Shown here: positions 1 through 11,572 of the stretch, in pieces | Layout: each line of letters opens with the position of its first letter | Numbering within the stretch: position 1 is the first letter of the stretch | NCBI RefSeq assembly: GCF_037975245.1 | Contig: NC_092577.1 | Span: 20,024,898-20,088,897 of the forward strand | Reading direction: 5' to 3' | Length of the DNA stretch: 64,000 nt | Source of the DNA: Apostichopus japonicus | Taxonomy: Eukaryota > Echinodermata > Holothuroidea > Aspidochirotida > Stichopodidae | The notes under the pieces: generated by a model | Seen by the model: the letters and a program-made list of their open reading frames with translations, nothing else | The model's database searches: none | What the model was told of the DNA's origin: nothing | Position numbers and translations under genes: made by a program

Positions 1-274
1 CTACGTGGATGACAGTTACCCATACGGAACGTTCGTATGGAGTAACTGTCAAACCTTCAACCCCACTCAGCAACGTGACACCCTTCTGCCGGGTCACGTC
101 ACTGGTAAAACGTAGATCATACGTATTACGACCCTGGAGAGCTTGTAGAGCATCAACCTCTCCAGGCACAACAACACCCTTACTTTTTAAAATACTAAAA
201 ACTTGCACCGGTGGAACCGCTTGTTCACCGGTGAAGGTCAACTTAACAATTTTCGAATCACGGCGCGATGCCAT
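1..274 (-). CDS. ORF1 start of Tx1/L1-like LINE, copy A (partial)
   Basis: The minus strand is open from an ATG at 274-272 to the window edge, with no stop. The translation begins MASRRDSKIVKLTF and matches, almost position by position, the ORF1 at 805 on the plus strand (MAARRDSKIVLLSF): shared blocks are PVQVFS, VPGE.DALQ, the DLRFTS/DVRFTS block, and VTP..SVWVTV at the edge. ORF1 of this class is a nucleic-acid-binding protein that packages the element RNA. The agreement of both copies fixes the start at this ATG. No frameshift is visible in the 91 codons seen, so this copy looks less damaged than its partner. The zinc knuckles would lie outside the window. Coding homology between the copies is seen directly; clade assignment is inferred from the better preserved LINE at 36 kb. 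Confidence 0.8.
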   Translation of the reverse strand, partial: MASRRDSKIVKLTFTGEQAVPPVQVFSILKSKGVVVPGEVDALQALQGRNTYDLRFTSDVTRQKGVTLLSGVEGLTVTPYERSVWVTVIHV

Positions 275-505
275 GATACCGAAGGTGGCCAGGCCACAGA
301 GGAGTAACAAAAACAAACTATAAAGACAGGTTTAAACTTAAAACGATATACGATAACTATATACGACAAACGCACACACCCGCCTGGCGGGAAGTATAGC
401 ACAGTACAGTACAGTAAGGTAAGGTAAGGTAAGGTAAGGTAAGAAAGTAGCTGTATCAGATGGAGAGCGAGAGCGAAACACGTCTGCACTCCACGAAAGC
501 CAAAT
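275..505 (-). promoter_or_regulatory. 5' UTR / internal promoter region of LINE copy A
   Basis: On the minus strand this stretch precedes the copy A start codon. Its distal part (455-505) matches 624-673 of copy B in inverse orientation (shared words CGTGGAGTGC and GCTCTCCATCT). A 13-bp palindrome GTGGCCAGGCCAC lies at 285-297, 10 bp before the ATG. A second palindrome, CCCGCCTGGCGGG, lies at 379-391. An AAGGT pentanucleotide run (414-442) sits inside. Promoter function is inferred from the element class only. Confidence 0.5.
414..442. repeat. (AAGGT)n microsatellite
   Basis: About six tandem copies of a 5-bp unit, preceded by three ACAGT copies (401-415). It lies in the 5' UTR of LINE copy A and is absent from the matching part of copy B. 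Confidence 0.9.
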
Positions 506-778
506 GTGCCTAGGTCGTTGCTGGTTAGGGCGGGAAGCACCATCACGATGAGCACTATAGAACTTTCAGCATCTTGAAGGCCAACTGTTCAGGCCAACTT
601 GAAGGCCAACTGAAAAAGTTCAGTTCTCGTGGAGTGCGGACGTGTTTTCGGCTGCTCTCCATCTTTCGTTGACCACACATTTATTGTGTTTTTACGTTGG
701 CCCTTCATTAGTTTACAGTTTGTTTTAGTGAAGTTTGTGTGTTTTGGGTTTGTTTCGTTTTGGTTTGTGTATAGGTGC

Positions 779-791
779 GTGGCTTTGCCAC
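779..791 (+). promoter_or_regulatory. Hairpin just upstream of ORF1 start
   Basis: GTGGCTTTGCCAC folds as a 5-bp stem with a 3-base loop, 13 bases before the ATG at 805. Copy A has a different sequence with the same stem design at the same place (285-297), which suggests the structure is conserved in the mRNA leader. Confidence 0.45.
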
Positions 792-804
792 ACCCCTAGC
801 TGTC

Positions 805-2068
805 ATGGCGGCTCGCCGTGACAGTAAAATCGTATTGTTGAGTTTTTCGGGGGAGGCTAAGGTCGTCCCCGTACAAGTTTTTTCAGTTTTGCGTTCTGTT
901 GGTTTAAAGGTCCCTGGAGAGCTCGACGCGCTTCAGCGTAAACCTCTCCGGGGTATGAATTGTTTTGATGTACGGTTTACCTCGGAGGCTGCCCGCGTCC
1001 GAGGCGTCCATGTGTTGGGGGGAGTTGAGGGACTGAAGGTCACACCGCATGACAGTTCGGTGTGGGTGACAGTCCTCCATCTCCCTCTGGACATGTCTGA
1101 ACAGGTTGTTGTGCGGACACTGGGGCGTTTTGGGAAAGTGACCGGCTACGAGGAGCCGGAATTCCTTGAATGTAAAGGTGTCAAGACCGGGACTAGACGA
1201 GTTAGAATCGAACTCAAGTCCGATATCCCCTCTACCTTGTGGGCTAATGGGCACAGGGCCCACATTGCATACCCGGGCCAGCTTCGCACTTGTTGGAGGT
1301 GTGGGCTGGAAGGGCATGAGGCCAGGTTGTGCCCGAACAAGCGGTGTAGCCGCTGTTTACAGGTTGGGCATACCCTGGCCGAGTGTTAAGGGGATATCGT
1401 TTGCAACTCGTGTGGGAAAACGGGCCATCTCGCCCGTTTATGCCCAGACCGCTCATACGCCGCGAGAGTGGCTACGGGCGTGGTTGCAGCGGTCCCTGTC
1501 CCGGCCTCTGACACCGTACCACATGATGATCCTGTCATCGCCCCAGTGTCCGACACTAGCGCCCGATGGAGGCTTTGTTCCCCCTTTCGTGTCCGACCTC
1601 TCCCCTGATCGAACTTACCGAGACTGCCAGCCTGCCCACTGAGGCAGAGCAGGACAAAACGGCGGAGATGGTACTAGCGGAGTGGCACGCGGCGCAGGAT
1701 GCCGCTTGTACTGGTTCACCGGTAGCTACGCCCGCTATCGGTGATACTAGTCGGGCCCAGATTCTGACTCGCCAATGGAGGACTGCACTACAGCCTTATT
1801 AGTTGTGGCTAAGGAGTCCTCCGATTGGTTTGATGAGACAAAACAGGCCACTGATCTCATTGACTCGAGTGGCCCTTCCACCCTACCCGCAGCCGCTTCC
1901 GCTATACCGGACACGATGGTCGCTAGTGGACCTCCTGTTCCTGACAGGGAGGTCCACTCGATCAAGGTTGACGAGGAGTTAAGAACTCTGCTCCCTCGTA
2001 AGAAAAGGGAGAATACTGTTAGGGGCTTGAAAGACCCGTATTGGGAAAATTTCGCAGGTAATGCCTAA
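805..2068 (+). pseudogene. LINE ORF1 with three CCHC zinc knuckles, broken
   Basis: Nucleic-acid-binding ORF1 protein of the LINE. The start at 805 (MAARRDSKIV) is preferred over one at 775 because copy A begins at the equivalent ATG. Two CX2CX4HX4C zinc knuckles lie at residues about 163-176 (CWRCGLEGHEARLC) and 181-194 (CSRCLQVGHTLAEC). A TAA at 1387-1389 then interrupts the frame, but the same frame continues into a third knuckle (CNSCGKTGHLARLC, 1402-1443). The rest drifts through further frames (1566-1802, then 1775-2068) with an acidic, Pro/Ser-rich C-terminal tail. One stop and at least two frameshifts make it a pseudogene. Three CCHC knuckles at the C-terminal side are normal for L1/Tx1-type ORF1 proteins. 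Confidence 0.8.
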
Positions 2069-2070
2069 GC

Positions 2071-2412
2071 CTGTCGTCTGCTATCGGGACGGCGTACCCC
2101 GGATGAATTTTGCAGTTAGTTAGTTGTTTGTGTGGGGTGGGGGGTTTGTTTGGTCCTTACATAATATGGGTTGGGGGTTTTCTGTTTGTGGTTTGGTGTT
2201 GGCTTTTTGGGGCTGGTTTGTGGAGATTTATTGTTTTGGTTCTGTTAGCCTTTGGGTCCGTGTCCTTTTCACGTCACGTTAAACGCTATATTTTCTACAT
2301 TTGTGGGTAAGTGAGAGATTTCTGTTTGTGGGTTTTCAGTTGGGTTTTTGGTGGTTGTTAAACAGACTGGGATTGTTTTTGGTTTTGTTGACCTTTGGTC
2401 CGTGTCCGTTTC
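2071..2412 (+). other. GT-rich tail of LINE copy B
   Basis: Strongly strand-biased GT-rich sequence with no credible coding frame. It follows directly where ORF2 should begin. The bias resembles LINE untranslated regions, but I cannot match it to the 3' end of the 36-39 kb copy. Confidence 0.4.
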
Positions 2413-2424
2413 TTCAGGCCAACT

Positions 2425-2703
2425 ATACAAAACACTCCCTTGGAAATAGCAACACAATCCTCACCCTCAGAATGTGGATAACCAACTAACAAAATCTAAC
2501 GTACGTTGTGAAGGCGTTGTCTGTTGATTCTTGTTTTTAGCCATTTTAGTTGCTCTTCTAGTACGGGAGGAGGGACTCATGGTGACAAACAGTTGAGAAT
2601 AGTCAATATGATTATCTCACCAGATATAAGTAGTATGTAGATGTCCCGATGTCGTTAATAAGAATGAATTCCGCGGAGCCCAAATAACGTGGAGCACTCT
2701 ACT
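2425..2703. other. No feature recognised
   Basis: Unique-looking sequence between two retrotransposon pieces; no ORF, repeat or RNA gene seen. Confidence 0.5.
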
Positions 2704-3058
2704 ACACCGCCATTTTGAAAATCCGCATTAAAAGTAATGATTCTTTTAATTTGACCAACATTTGTTTTGGTGATTTTGGTGATATAGATAATCCTGTGAA
2801 CTTTTTAATTTTGCATGCTAAAAAGTACATTTATACTTGTAGGTTGGATAACAAAATCCCACATGTGCACGAATTTTATTTTAAGTTTCGCTTTCAACTT
2901 GACCTGCACTATTTCATTTCTAAGCATAAGAACAATTTGTGTAACCTTAACGACTTCTATGATTTCTTTATGTAAGCTTCTTATGTAAGTCTTTTTGCTG
3001 ATTCTTTTGTATTATGTGTTACGGTATTGTAAATAAATACAGTGGAAAAAAAAAATTA
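2704..3058 (+). mobile_element. 3' end of a second, different LINE
   Basis: A short open frame (about 2715-2975) encodes the kind of C-terminal tail found after the reverse transcriptase of many LINEs, with the pattern I.FG......N..IL.AKKYIY.C followed by a basic/aromatic helix. It ends in TAA, then a 3' UTR, an AATAAA signal at 3032-3037 and an A-run at 3046-3056. This is what a heavily 5'-truncated retrotransposed copy looks like. The family cannot be named from 86 residues. No clear target duplication is seen. It abuts the OTU fragment on the other strand. Confidence 0.55.
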
Positions 3059-3532
3059 AGGTGGAAGGTGGCATTTCTGAATAGCTTGGACTACTACATG
3101 TCTTAAAATATGATAATTAGCTTCTGAATTTGTTATTAAGAATGACAAACTTCTAAAGAAGCAATTGCCATCACCTGTTATTTTCCAAACATTACATGGT
3201 TTTGAAGTATTAACATACAAGATCGGACTGTTGATTTGTGGCCAATTCAAATACCAACTGATATGGATATTTTGTGTATATTGTTTCAACAGGTCAATCT
3301 TTCAAATACTCCATTCATTATTAACTGGAAAGAAAACAAATGCATCATGAGTCTGCACAGAGTGCAAATAAATATCAGTTAATGCATCAGATGAATGTTG
3401 GATTGACACATCATCCATAATTTGGGTAGAGTTTGTGCCTGATTGACATTCTTGGTTAGTTCTCCTTTGTTGCATTTGTTGTTGATTTGCTTTTTTTCTT
3501 TGCTGGTAACTCCTTTTCTTTGTTCGTGGCAT
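3056..3532 (-). pseudogene. OTU-family cysteine protease fragment
   Basis: Reading minus from 3532, a basic Gln-rich N-terminus (MPRTKKRSYQQRKK) leads to a TGA at 3304-3302. The same frame then continues into an OTU-like catalytic start: KITGDGNCFFRSLS followed by SEANYHILRHVVV. In OTU deubiquitinases the D..C pair of GDGNC is catalytic, and the following helix has this L..VV pattern. The catalytic His region is missing because the frame ends at an A/T-rich junction where the LINE piece begins. It is therefore truncated and carries an in-frame stop. OTU domains of this flavour are scattered through invertebrate transposon-like genes; whether this is host- or element-derived cannot be told. 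Confidence 0.65.
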
Positions 3533-3580
3533 GACTGATGTTTTCTGTACCTTTAATATATAAGCCTGCTTTTATAAAGT

Positions 3581-5000
3581 TTGTCCAATATGGAAATATT
3601 GAAATTGAAAGTCTGATTGATATGCAACTTATAAGGCTTCACTGATATACATGTTAATAGGCCAATTGATATGGGAGTTGATAATGTCATTGATATGCAA
3701 GTTTATTGGCTAATTGATGTGCAGGGTATCGATATGCAGGCTAAGAAGTTGATTAATATTTGATTTGAAAAGCTAATTGATATGCAGATTGTTTCAACTT
3801 TGTTAAGATTGTTAAAATTCTGTTCAAGTTTGTTCATGGATGTTAAAATTTTGTTCAATTCTAATTAAAATTCGCAAGGTTAATCAACTTTGGTTTCAGT
3901 TTCATCAATTTTTTTTCATGTTTTAAAGAAATCTAAAATTTTGTCCAAGTTTGTTCAATGGTTATTACAATTTGTTAAACTTTGTTCAAATTTCAGTCAT
4001 GATTTGTTCAACTTTGTTCAAAAATTGTTCAAATTTGGTTCAAGTTTATTCAAATTTCGTTCACGGTTGTTCAAATATGGTTCAAGTTTGTTCAAATTGG
4101 GTTCACAGTAATTCAAATTTGGAAGAAATATTTTGCAGAAATCTCCAAATGTTTTCAAGTTTGTTGAATTTTTTTTCAGATTTCTTGAAATTGTGTTCAA
4201 GTTTGTTCAAATTTTGTTTTGGTTTGTTAATATTTGTTATAATTTGCACATTAATCAAATTCATTAATTTTGTTCCACTTTTTGAAGAAACATCAATTTT
4301 GTGTTCCACTTTTAAAGAAATATAAAAGTTTCTTCACCTTATTTCCAATATTTGTTCAAATTTAATTAAAGTTGAATGGTTCATTGATATGCAAGTTTAA
4401 AAGCTGATTGAAATAAAACTTGATTGGTTGATTGATATGCAAATTGAATGTCTTATTGATACCCAAGTTGATCAGCTACTTGGTATGCCAGTTCAATGGC
4501 TAATTAGTTGATATGCAAGTTGATTGGTTGATTGATATGCAAGTTGAATAGTTGATTGATATGCAGGTTGAAAAGCAAGTTGATAGGCCTATTGATATGC
4601 AAGTTCATTGGTTGCTTGATATGTAAGTTGATTGGCTAATTGATACGCAGGGTAAGTGATATGCAAGTTGATTGGTTGATTAATATGCAAGTTGATATCT
4701 GATTGATATGTAAATTGATAGGCTAGTTGATATAAAAGTTGATAGACTGATTGATATGCAAGCTGATTGGTTGCTTGATATGTAAGTTGATTGGCTAATA
4801 GAAATATGTGATATATAGTTTATTAATATGCAGACTAATTGATATGCCAGATAAAAGTTGATTTATGTGCAAGTAGATAGGTTGATTGATATGCAAGTTG
4901 TCTGAATAAATAATATTCAGGTAAATTGATGTAAAAGTTGAATGGTTGATTAATGTTCAAGCTAAATTGATGCAAATTTGGAGAATGGTTGACAATAAGA
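3581..5000. repeat. Degenerate tandem repeats (TTGATATGCAAGTTGATTGG type and GTTCAA type)
   Basis: From about 3600-3790 and 4380-4990 a degenerate unit near 20-28 bp, core TTGATATGCAAGTTGATTGG, repeats many times. Between them (3790-4340) a related simple repeat of GTTCAAATTT-like words dominates. Short ORFs here on both strands are products of the repeat. Confidence 0.85.
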
Positions 5001-8000
5001 CTAAATAAATTTGTAGTATGACTAGAGTTCTTATGTCAAAGAAAAAGTGTAACAAATAACACAAAGTGAATAGGGAGCAATGATAGTGATTGATTGAAAA
5101 CTAAACTAAACTTAGAACAGAGCAAAATGCTTGTTGACAATATTGTAAGACTGATTACCGTATATGAAGTGGGTCAAGAGTGCAAATAACCAGGAAGTCC
5201 AACAGGAAACCTGAAAAGAAAAGAAGGAAGCAATTTTGAATATTTGTCATGAATATATATCAGCTAATGGCAATTCTCTAGACCTATTGTTATATCGACT
5301 ATAGATTACAAAAAGTGATAAGCTAAAGTATTATCCGACTTGTTGTTGAACAGCTATGTAACCATGTAATGTGTCACTGTTATTTTATATTTTATGGCGT
5401 TAAATGGTGTTAAATCAATTCTGAAACTGTTGAAATGCAACTGAAATTGTGCAAAACAGATTATTGACCAAGTTTTCAAAGAAATCGTAAATTACTTGGC
5501 AAAGTATTCCCTAGTAGCCTTACTTGTGTTCAATTGTTAGACAACATAGAGGGTTGGGTTGATGTGAACAGAAGAACTGTCAATATCTCTTTTCACTTCC
5601 ACATATTTGGGAAGTATTTTCACAATAAACATGCTGTATTTTTGTTTCTACTGTAAATGCTTGATTTTAAAGAAGTTGAGCAACAGTTTGAATTATTGTG
5701 AAGTGCAAAAGTTCATTTGTTTGTAGGTATATTGGTTATTTAAAAAATTCAATCAATTGTATCAGTTGAACCCAAAATAAAGCACATTGATGGTTATTAA
5801 AGTTCCAAGTATTGTGGATGTCACATTTGTGATTTGGTTCTGTTTTTAGAAACTGATACAACCATAATGGTGGGAATGAGAAATAACCGTGACACAAAAA
5901 TATTTCAAGAAGTGGGATGGGGCACATGTAAAAATTATCATTTTGTGATATCTTGATTGATTTACAGCTCATTTTGTCAGTGCAGCTTAAGATAACAGCC
6001 AACCATGTTTTTTTTCCACTTTGTGGCTTGCTGGATTATTTTCCCTGTTCCAATTTTTTCTTGCTGAATGTCAAGTGGACTGGCAATATGTTTTATTTAA
6101 GTCTTTGGTATGACTCAGGCAGAATTCGAAGCCTGACCTCCCAGCTGGTTTACAGCCTTAAGAAAATGGAGTTTCCCAGAGATCTTTTCTCTTTTTTTCT
6201 TTTCCCTAATCAAAATCCCTAAGGTCAAATCAAATACACAGTCCAGAAGGTCTACTAAATAAAGTTGATTGATTACACAAACCACTGTAGGTATATAGTG
6301 ACACAGTGACACATTTAATGTCTGGTATCCATCTACTGTCCATTGACTCAGTTCTTTGGAAAAATTATCATACATATCATTTATCATTAAATACAATTTT
6401 TAGTTTAAACCCTAATCTCCAGACAATAGAAGCTGACAGGACAAAATGGTAAAAAGTCAATCAGTCAAGCCTGCAAGCAATGTTAAAAGCATAATTAACA
6501 TTCCCTATTATATGAATGACTAAAAATAAGTTAGTTACAGTGTATTAAAGACTAAAGTATTCTTATATTTCCAGGGATGCAATTTCCCAAAAATGGAATG
6601 GTTTTTTAATGGACTGAATAACTATTTTGTATACAGTTTCAATGGTGAAACCATTCATTTTGCCAGTACTATGTTTTTCAAAGCTATTTCAGTATTATTT
6701 GAGGGGGGGGGGAAGCTTCATCACACCATAGACCCCATGGTTTTGCTACACAGGTATCGTCTGTAATGATTTCTCCCTTCCCCTTTTTCCTATTGCATAT
6801 CAGTTTTACCAAATGTGCACCAAATTACTGTATTTCAAATACTGCATTGATGATCAATCGGGAAACAATTATGTGTCATTATTCATCACAGTACTAAGGT
6901 AATATTGAAGGCCTGTCTACGATTGGCATATTAAGCTATATTTCTCAAAATGGTATTCAGATGCAAACAGTCTTTGGCTCTTCAAAATTTGTAAAACAGG
7001 GATATTAAGTTGGTTTTCTTGATTTGAGTCTTTATTGGCACTTAAATAAAATTGAAATGGTTGCATATTCTGAAAATCCAGACCACTTGGGTGGTACTGT
7101 ATCATCAGATGTACACAAAAATGTTGATCGAACCAATCAATATTATGAGAGGGGGAATACCCCATGTGCCACCCTAAGATGTTCACTGACATGTTCATTG
7201 GTTTACGATAACAGTTTGTTTGTTTTCTTTCATTACTCCAATCAAGACTATATGATTGCTTCGGTATCCTAGTGTAATGATAAAGCTATATTACTATGTA
7301 CCATCATCATTATACCATGTAGCAATAAAGGGATCATGATATTAATAATGTGAAAATGAACACCTAGTTTCCTTCATCAGTTCATTTCATTTCAGCAAGA
7401 AACATTTTTTTTTCGAGTCAAGTTGAGTAATGTCATAAGTACCCTGTGTGTGAAACGTATAGGTGGTATGTCGGATGGCTATATAATATTGCCTATATAT
7501 ATATTATTAATTGGAAAATGTTAGGATATAAAGTTTTCTTGGAGCCTGGTATTTAGTCATGTTTACTTTGTCTGTGATTAAGTATCAAATTCATAGTTTC
7601 ACTATAAAATTAATGTTCATATCTTTACTACAGGTGATCTGACAAGCACAAAAGTTGATACAAATTTCAAATAACCAATAAGAAAGTAATACAAGTCACA
7701 AGTCACCCAGATGCAGGTGAACTATTGGATTACAATAGCTAACTCCCAACCTTAATGTCCATCCATGCATGCATTCTATCAGTCATCACTGCTGATAATA
7801 ATCTGAAGTGGAGACAGCTGCTTGACCTCTCAAGTACAAAAGTTGGCAAATTGTCCAAAAGCCAAGTTCAATGTTTGGATAAAGCATGAGGTATCTCATC
7901 AGTGGCAACACTAGCCTTAGTAAACCAGGAATTTGGCGGGGGCGGGGGGGGGGGGGGGCAACCAGGAGACAAAATAGATTCTTGTGAGGTGTAAACATGT

Positions 8001-8660
8001 ATCAAATGGGAACAACTGTTAAATATCCAACCTTCGAAAATATTGCAATTTGAAACCTGATTAGAGAAATTTTAATGAGTACAAGATCTGAGTGGGATTG
8101 GGGGTGGGTTGAAAGGGCAAGGAGAAAAATCTGAGGGGACAAACAACCTCCTCCCCTTGAAGGCTGATGTAATTTTTGGTCTGAAGTAAAATGAACATGA
8201 AAGTTCTGCCTTAAACTTTGGAATTTTAAGTGATGCAACATTTATATCATTGCCAATAACTGATATATTTGAGAGTACATAGTTGCAACTGACACATTTG
8301 TGTGGTTGATTTGAAGATGAAATAAAAATATCAAGCTACGATATTGTTATCCCAATATTAAATACTTGTACTATAAACTTTCTAAGCTCCTTGAAATCCC
8401 AGATTAAATACTAATTGTCTTCATACAATATTTAGAAAAGATACAGAACTCAAAATAGTGCAGTGTGACATAAACCAGGTATAGTAGTAGTCACTTGTTT
8501 GATAATTGTACAGACCTGCAGCTACACTACAACCTGAGTACAAGCCTGTATCCTTTGGATACATGTCTCCTGTGTGATTAGCCATAAACATTTTGAGATA
8601 AATGGGTATTAACTATCATGTTTGCTTTTTATTACCTACTTGACTTAGAGTATGATGTAC
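5001..8660. other. Intergenic, no gene recognised
   Basis: AT-rich DNA with only short unsupported frames. It holds a G-run at 6703-6711 and a long G-rich run at 7938-7958. I see no exon-like block, RNA gene or terminal inverted repeats. Confidence 0.5.
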
Positions 8661-8664
8661 CGGT

Positions 8665-9290
8665 TACATCTCTATGTTCCGACGTCTCTTTGTTCTGACA
8701 ATACCAAATAATTTTGGGACAAATTTTCAGACCAAAATTGTTTCGGACCAAAATATTTTTGTCACCAAATTTGTTTCTTTGTACAATTTTTTGGACCAAC
8801 AATTGTTCGGACCAACAATTGTTCGGACAAAATTGTTTGTGTACACACATTTTTTGGACCAGCATGTTTTCAGACCAAATTTTTCGCAGCAATTTTTTTT
8901 TGGACCAACATGATTTCGGACCAAATTTGACCGACATGATTTCGAACCAAATTTTTTAGGACCGAATTGATTTGGGCAAAAATTTTTGGGACAAAATTGG
9001 TTTGCAAAAATTGGGGCCTAAAAGTCTAAAAGAAAACTTTGGTGCAAAAAAAAATTTACTCCCAAAAAAATTGTTCCCTCAAAATTTTAGTCACAAAACT
9101 AGTTGTCTTGGTACAACCAAAGTAAATAAAGAAAAATTGCTCTTATTTTTATTTTTTTCCGAACATAGAGATGTCAAAACAAAGAGACGTTGGAACATAG
9201 AGACGTCGGAACATAGAGACCTCATAACATGAAGACCTCCGAACATTAAAGACCTCCGAACATAGGGACATCACAACATAGGGATGTCAC
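8665..9290. repeat. Inverted-arm repeat around degenerate GGACCAA/TTTTT units
   Basis: Left arm 8671-8705 (CTATGTTCCGACGTCTCTTT) pairs with right arm near 9165-9205 (AAAGAGACGTTGGAACATAG). Between the arms runs a degenerate 12-25 bp repeat built on TTTGGACCAA and GACAAAATT. Right of it, about seven copies of GAACATAGAGAC-like words run to 9290. It may be a foldback element or a simple-repeat expansion. Open frames on both strands are repeat artefacts. Confidence 0.7.
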
Positions 9291-9339
9291 CATGATAATA
9301 ACCTACCCATCCCTACAAACTTTTTATGCAACGGTTCTG

Positions 9340-10360
9340 TGAAAGTTACATATACATTTTACGTAACGTTACATTACATAAATCGAAAACAGACATGCAA
9401 CTTTGTGGAGGCACATGCTTGTAACAGTTCCGTAATATGTTATGTCACCTAATAATGTAACCGTTAACATAGTTACACAAACTGTTTGCACAATAGTAAT
9501 AATCCAGTTACCTAACATGTTATGTAACATGTTTTGTAACATTTGGTTATATAATTTTGTAACCTTGTGGACGCAGGGGCTTGTAACCGTTTCGTAATAT
9601 TTTATGTCACCTTATAACGGAACTGTAACAGAATTGTTACACAAAATGTTTGCATAATAGTATTGCTCCAGTTACCTAACATGTTATGTAACATGTTTTG
9701 TAACAATAGGTTATATACTTTAGTAACATACATGTAACCTTGTGCACGTACCAGCTTGTAACCGTTTTGTAATATTTTACGTCACTTAATAATGTAACCA
9801 TAACAGAATTGTTCAACAAAATGTTTGGCATCTCGATAATGAAACTAATGATATTGTTCCACAAAATATTATGTAATGTAGTGAGGTAACTGTAATAGTA
9901 TTGTTACACAACAGAGTTGGCAAATTGATAACCAAATTGTAATTTTGTTGTTACAAAATATTGTATGTAACTTATAATGTAACTGTAAGAGAATTGTTAC
10001 ACAGATAGTTTTCTATCTTAATAACCAAACTGTAATGTTTTTGTTAAATAACATTTTACATAACCAGTTAACATGACTGTGACAATATTTTTTACACAAA
10101 AAAGGTTTGTATTTTGATAACCAGAACTGTTATGTGTTGTTACAAAACATTTGAGTAAATTTATAATGTAACTTCAACAGTTTTGTTACACAAAAGGTTT
10201 TGTTACTTTAGTATGTTGATAACCAAACTGCATTGTTATTGTTACAAACATCCTATGTAACTGTACAATCAGTATTTTTACACAAAATGTTTGGTATCCT
10301 GATAAACAAAGTGCAATCCAGTATTGTAACAAAAGGGTTTTATATCTAGATAAGTAACTA
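9340..10360. repeat. Degenerate GTAACA-rich minisatellite
   Basis: Repeated blocks of the type CCAGTTACCTAACATGTTAT followed by GTAACATGTTTTGTAACA, then TTACACAAAATGTTTG. Two nearly identical blocks start near 9505 and 9670 (spacing about 165 bp). Further copies become more diverged toward 10360. Confidence 0.75.
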
Positions 10361-11572
10361 AATTTTGATGATTTTGATTAATAAAATATTTTTTACCCTG
10401 GCAACATAATTTCAATATAACAGAATACTAAAAAAGTTAAAAAAATGCAAGGTTTCAATTCAATCATTTATTCAGAAACATTCATAAATGCCTAAACAAA
10501 CTTTCTGTATACTGGACCAGTCTCGAATCCAATTCGAGACTGCTCGAGTGTATAGAGAGGAGAATTGCTTCAGGATCGAAATGTTACACAAACACTGGTT
10601 TGTTGCCGTGGCAATCATGAAGTCATAATTAAAAGAAATGAAGACATGGTGTAACGTTGCCATGAGTATATGCAAATATGTTTATGGGCAAAGAAATGTT
10701 TCAAATTGCAAAAGAATACTGTACAGTATATATAGCCTACTTGCAATTAGTTACAGCAGTACATTACATGTTTTCACACACACCGAGTCTCAATACACAC
10801 TGTACGTACTTCTTAAATCATCCAGCTAAATACTTCGAGTAACATGAATGACATAGGGATTAATTTTGAGCTAGTGCTAAAGTCAGCGGTGCTTCAACGA
10901 AGAACCGAAGCGTAAAGCGTCCAATATTGACACTATAACAGAAGAAACCGTGTCGCTAAGCCTAGCAATAATGTAAGCACTAGGCCTACTACTAGTACTA
11001 CTTCTAGCAGCAACGACATGACTGACCAGGGACTAGGCCTAGCGATCTTTCAGACTCGCAATAACACTGCGGTTACTACAAGTCCAAACCTGTCGAACAA
11101 TCATACAATGGGGCTCGGAACCTCTTCAAAAACTGCTCATTCTCAGGCCCAGTAAATGTTTATTTAAACAGTTCATCTACCGACCTGGGATAGACGAGTT
11201 CTACTCAAAAGAATGTTAGCAACATGCAACGTTGCTATCCTAACAGTTGTAGCGTTTACGGACTTTCCAGGACACACACAACTCAGCATCTGCTTATTGC
11301 GCAATTTGACCTGGTAGGTAAAAAAAAAAAAAAATTTAATTTAAGACCAAACGATACCGCTTCATTCGTATTTTTTCACTCTTAATTTTCGTCGGAAGAA
11401 AATGCTGTTTTACATGAGGTGACTATTACCTCATTCAGGAAAAAGATCAAGAGAGGCATAAGGAGAATTAAATACAGATCAGCAAAATTTAGCGAAAAAA
11501 TGCCGTTTTCTAACATTTATGAATGAGGATAAAAACGAGGGTACCCGGTCTTAAATTTGATTTCAGACCTCT
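10361..11572. other. Intergenic downstream of the DUF4806 gene
   Basis: No coding block seen. The minus strand near 11160 carries an AATAAA hexamer that could serve the gene ending at 11644, but this is weak. Around 11325-11350 and 11548-11562 short inverted words (TTTAAGACC and GGTCTTAAA) may mark a small mobile element. Confidence 0.35.

Larger units (their letters stand above)
600..2412 (+). mobile_element. Tx1/L1-like LINE copy B, ORF1 only
   Basis: A copy of the same retrotransposon family as copy A, in opposite orientation. It holds a 5' UTR (about 600-804), a decayed ORF1 (805-2068) and a GT-rich tail (2071-2412), but no endonuclease or reverse transcriptase. A 12-bp direct repeat TTCAGGCCAACT occurs at 588-599 and 2413-2424, a plausible target-site duplication. 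The left flank also repeats CTTGAAGGCCAACTG, so the duplication could be coincidental. A GT-rich word around GTCCGTGTCC recurs at 2257 and 2398 within the tail. I read it as an internally deleted copy. Confidence 0.7.

Noticed and set aside
9-323. 104-aa plus-strand ORF at the window start
   Set aside because: Shadow of the minus-strand LINE ORF1 start.
904-1317. 137-aa antisense ORF
   Set aside because: Shadow of the LINE ORF1, which has zinc knuckles and a matching second copy.
8632-8959. Overlapping ORFs on both strands (FGPTIVRTK, WSEQLLVQK)
   Set aside because: Products of the degenerate GGACCAA repeat; open in several frames at once.
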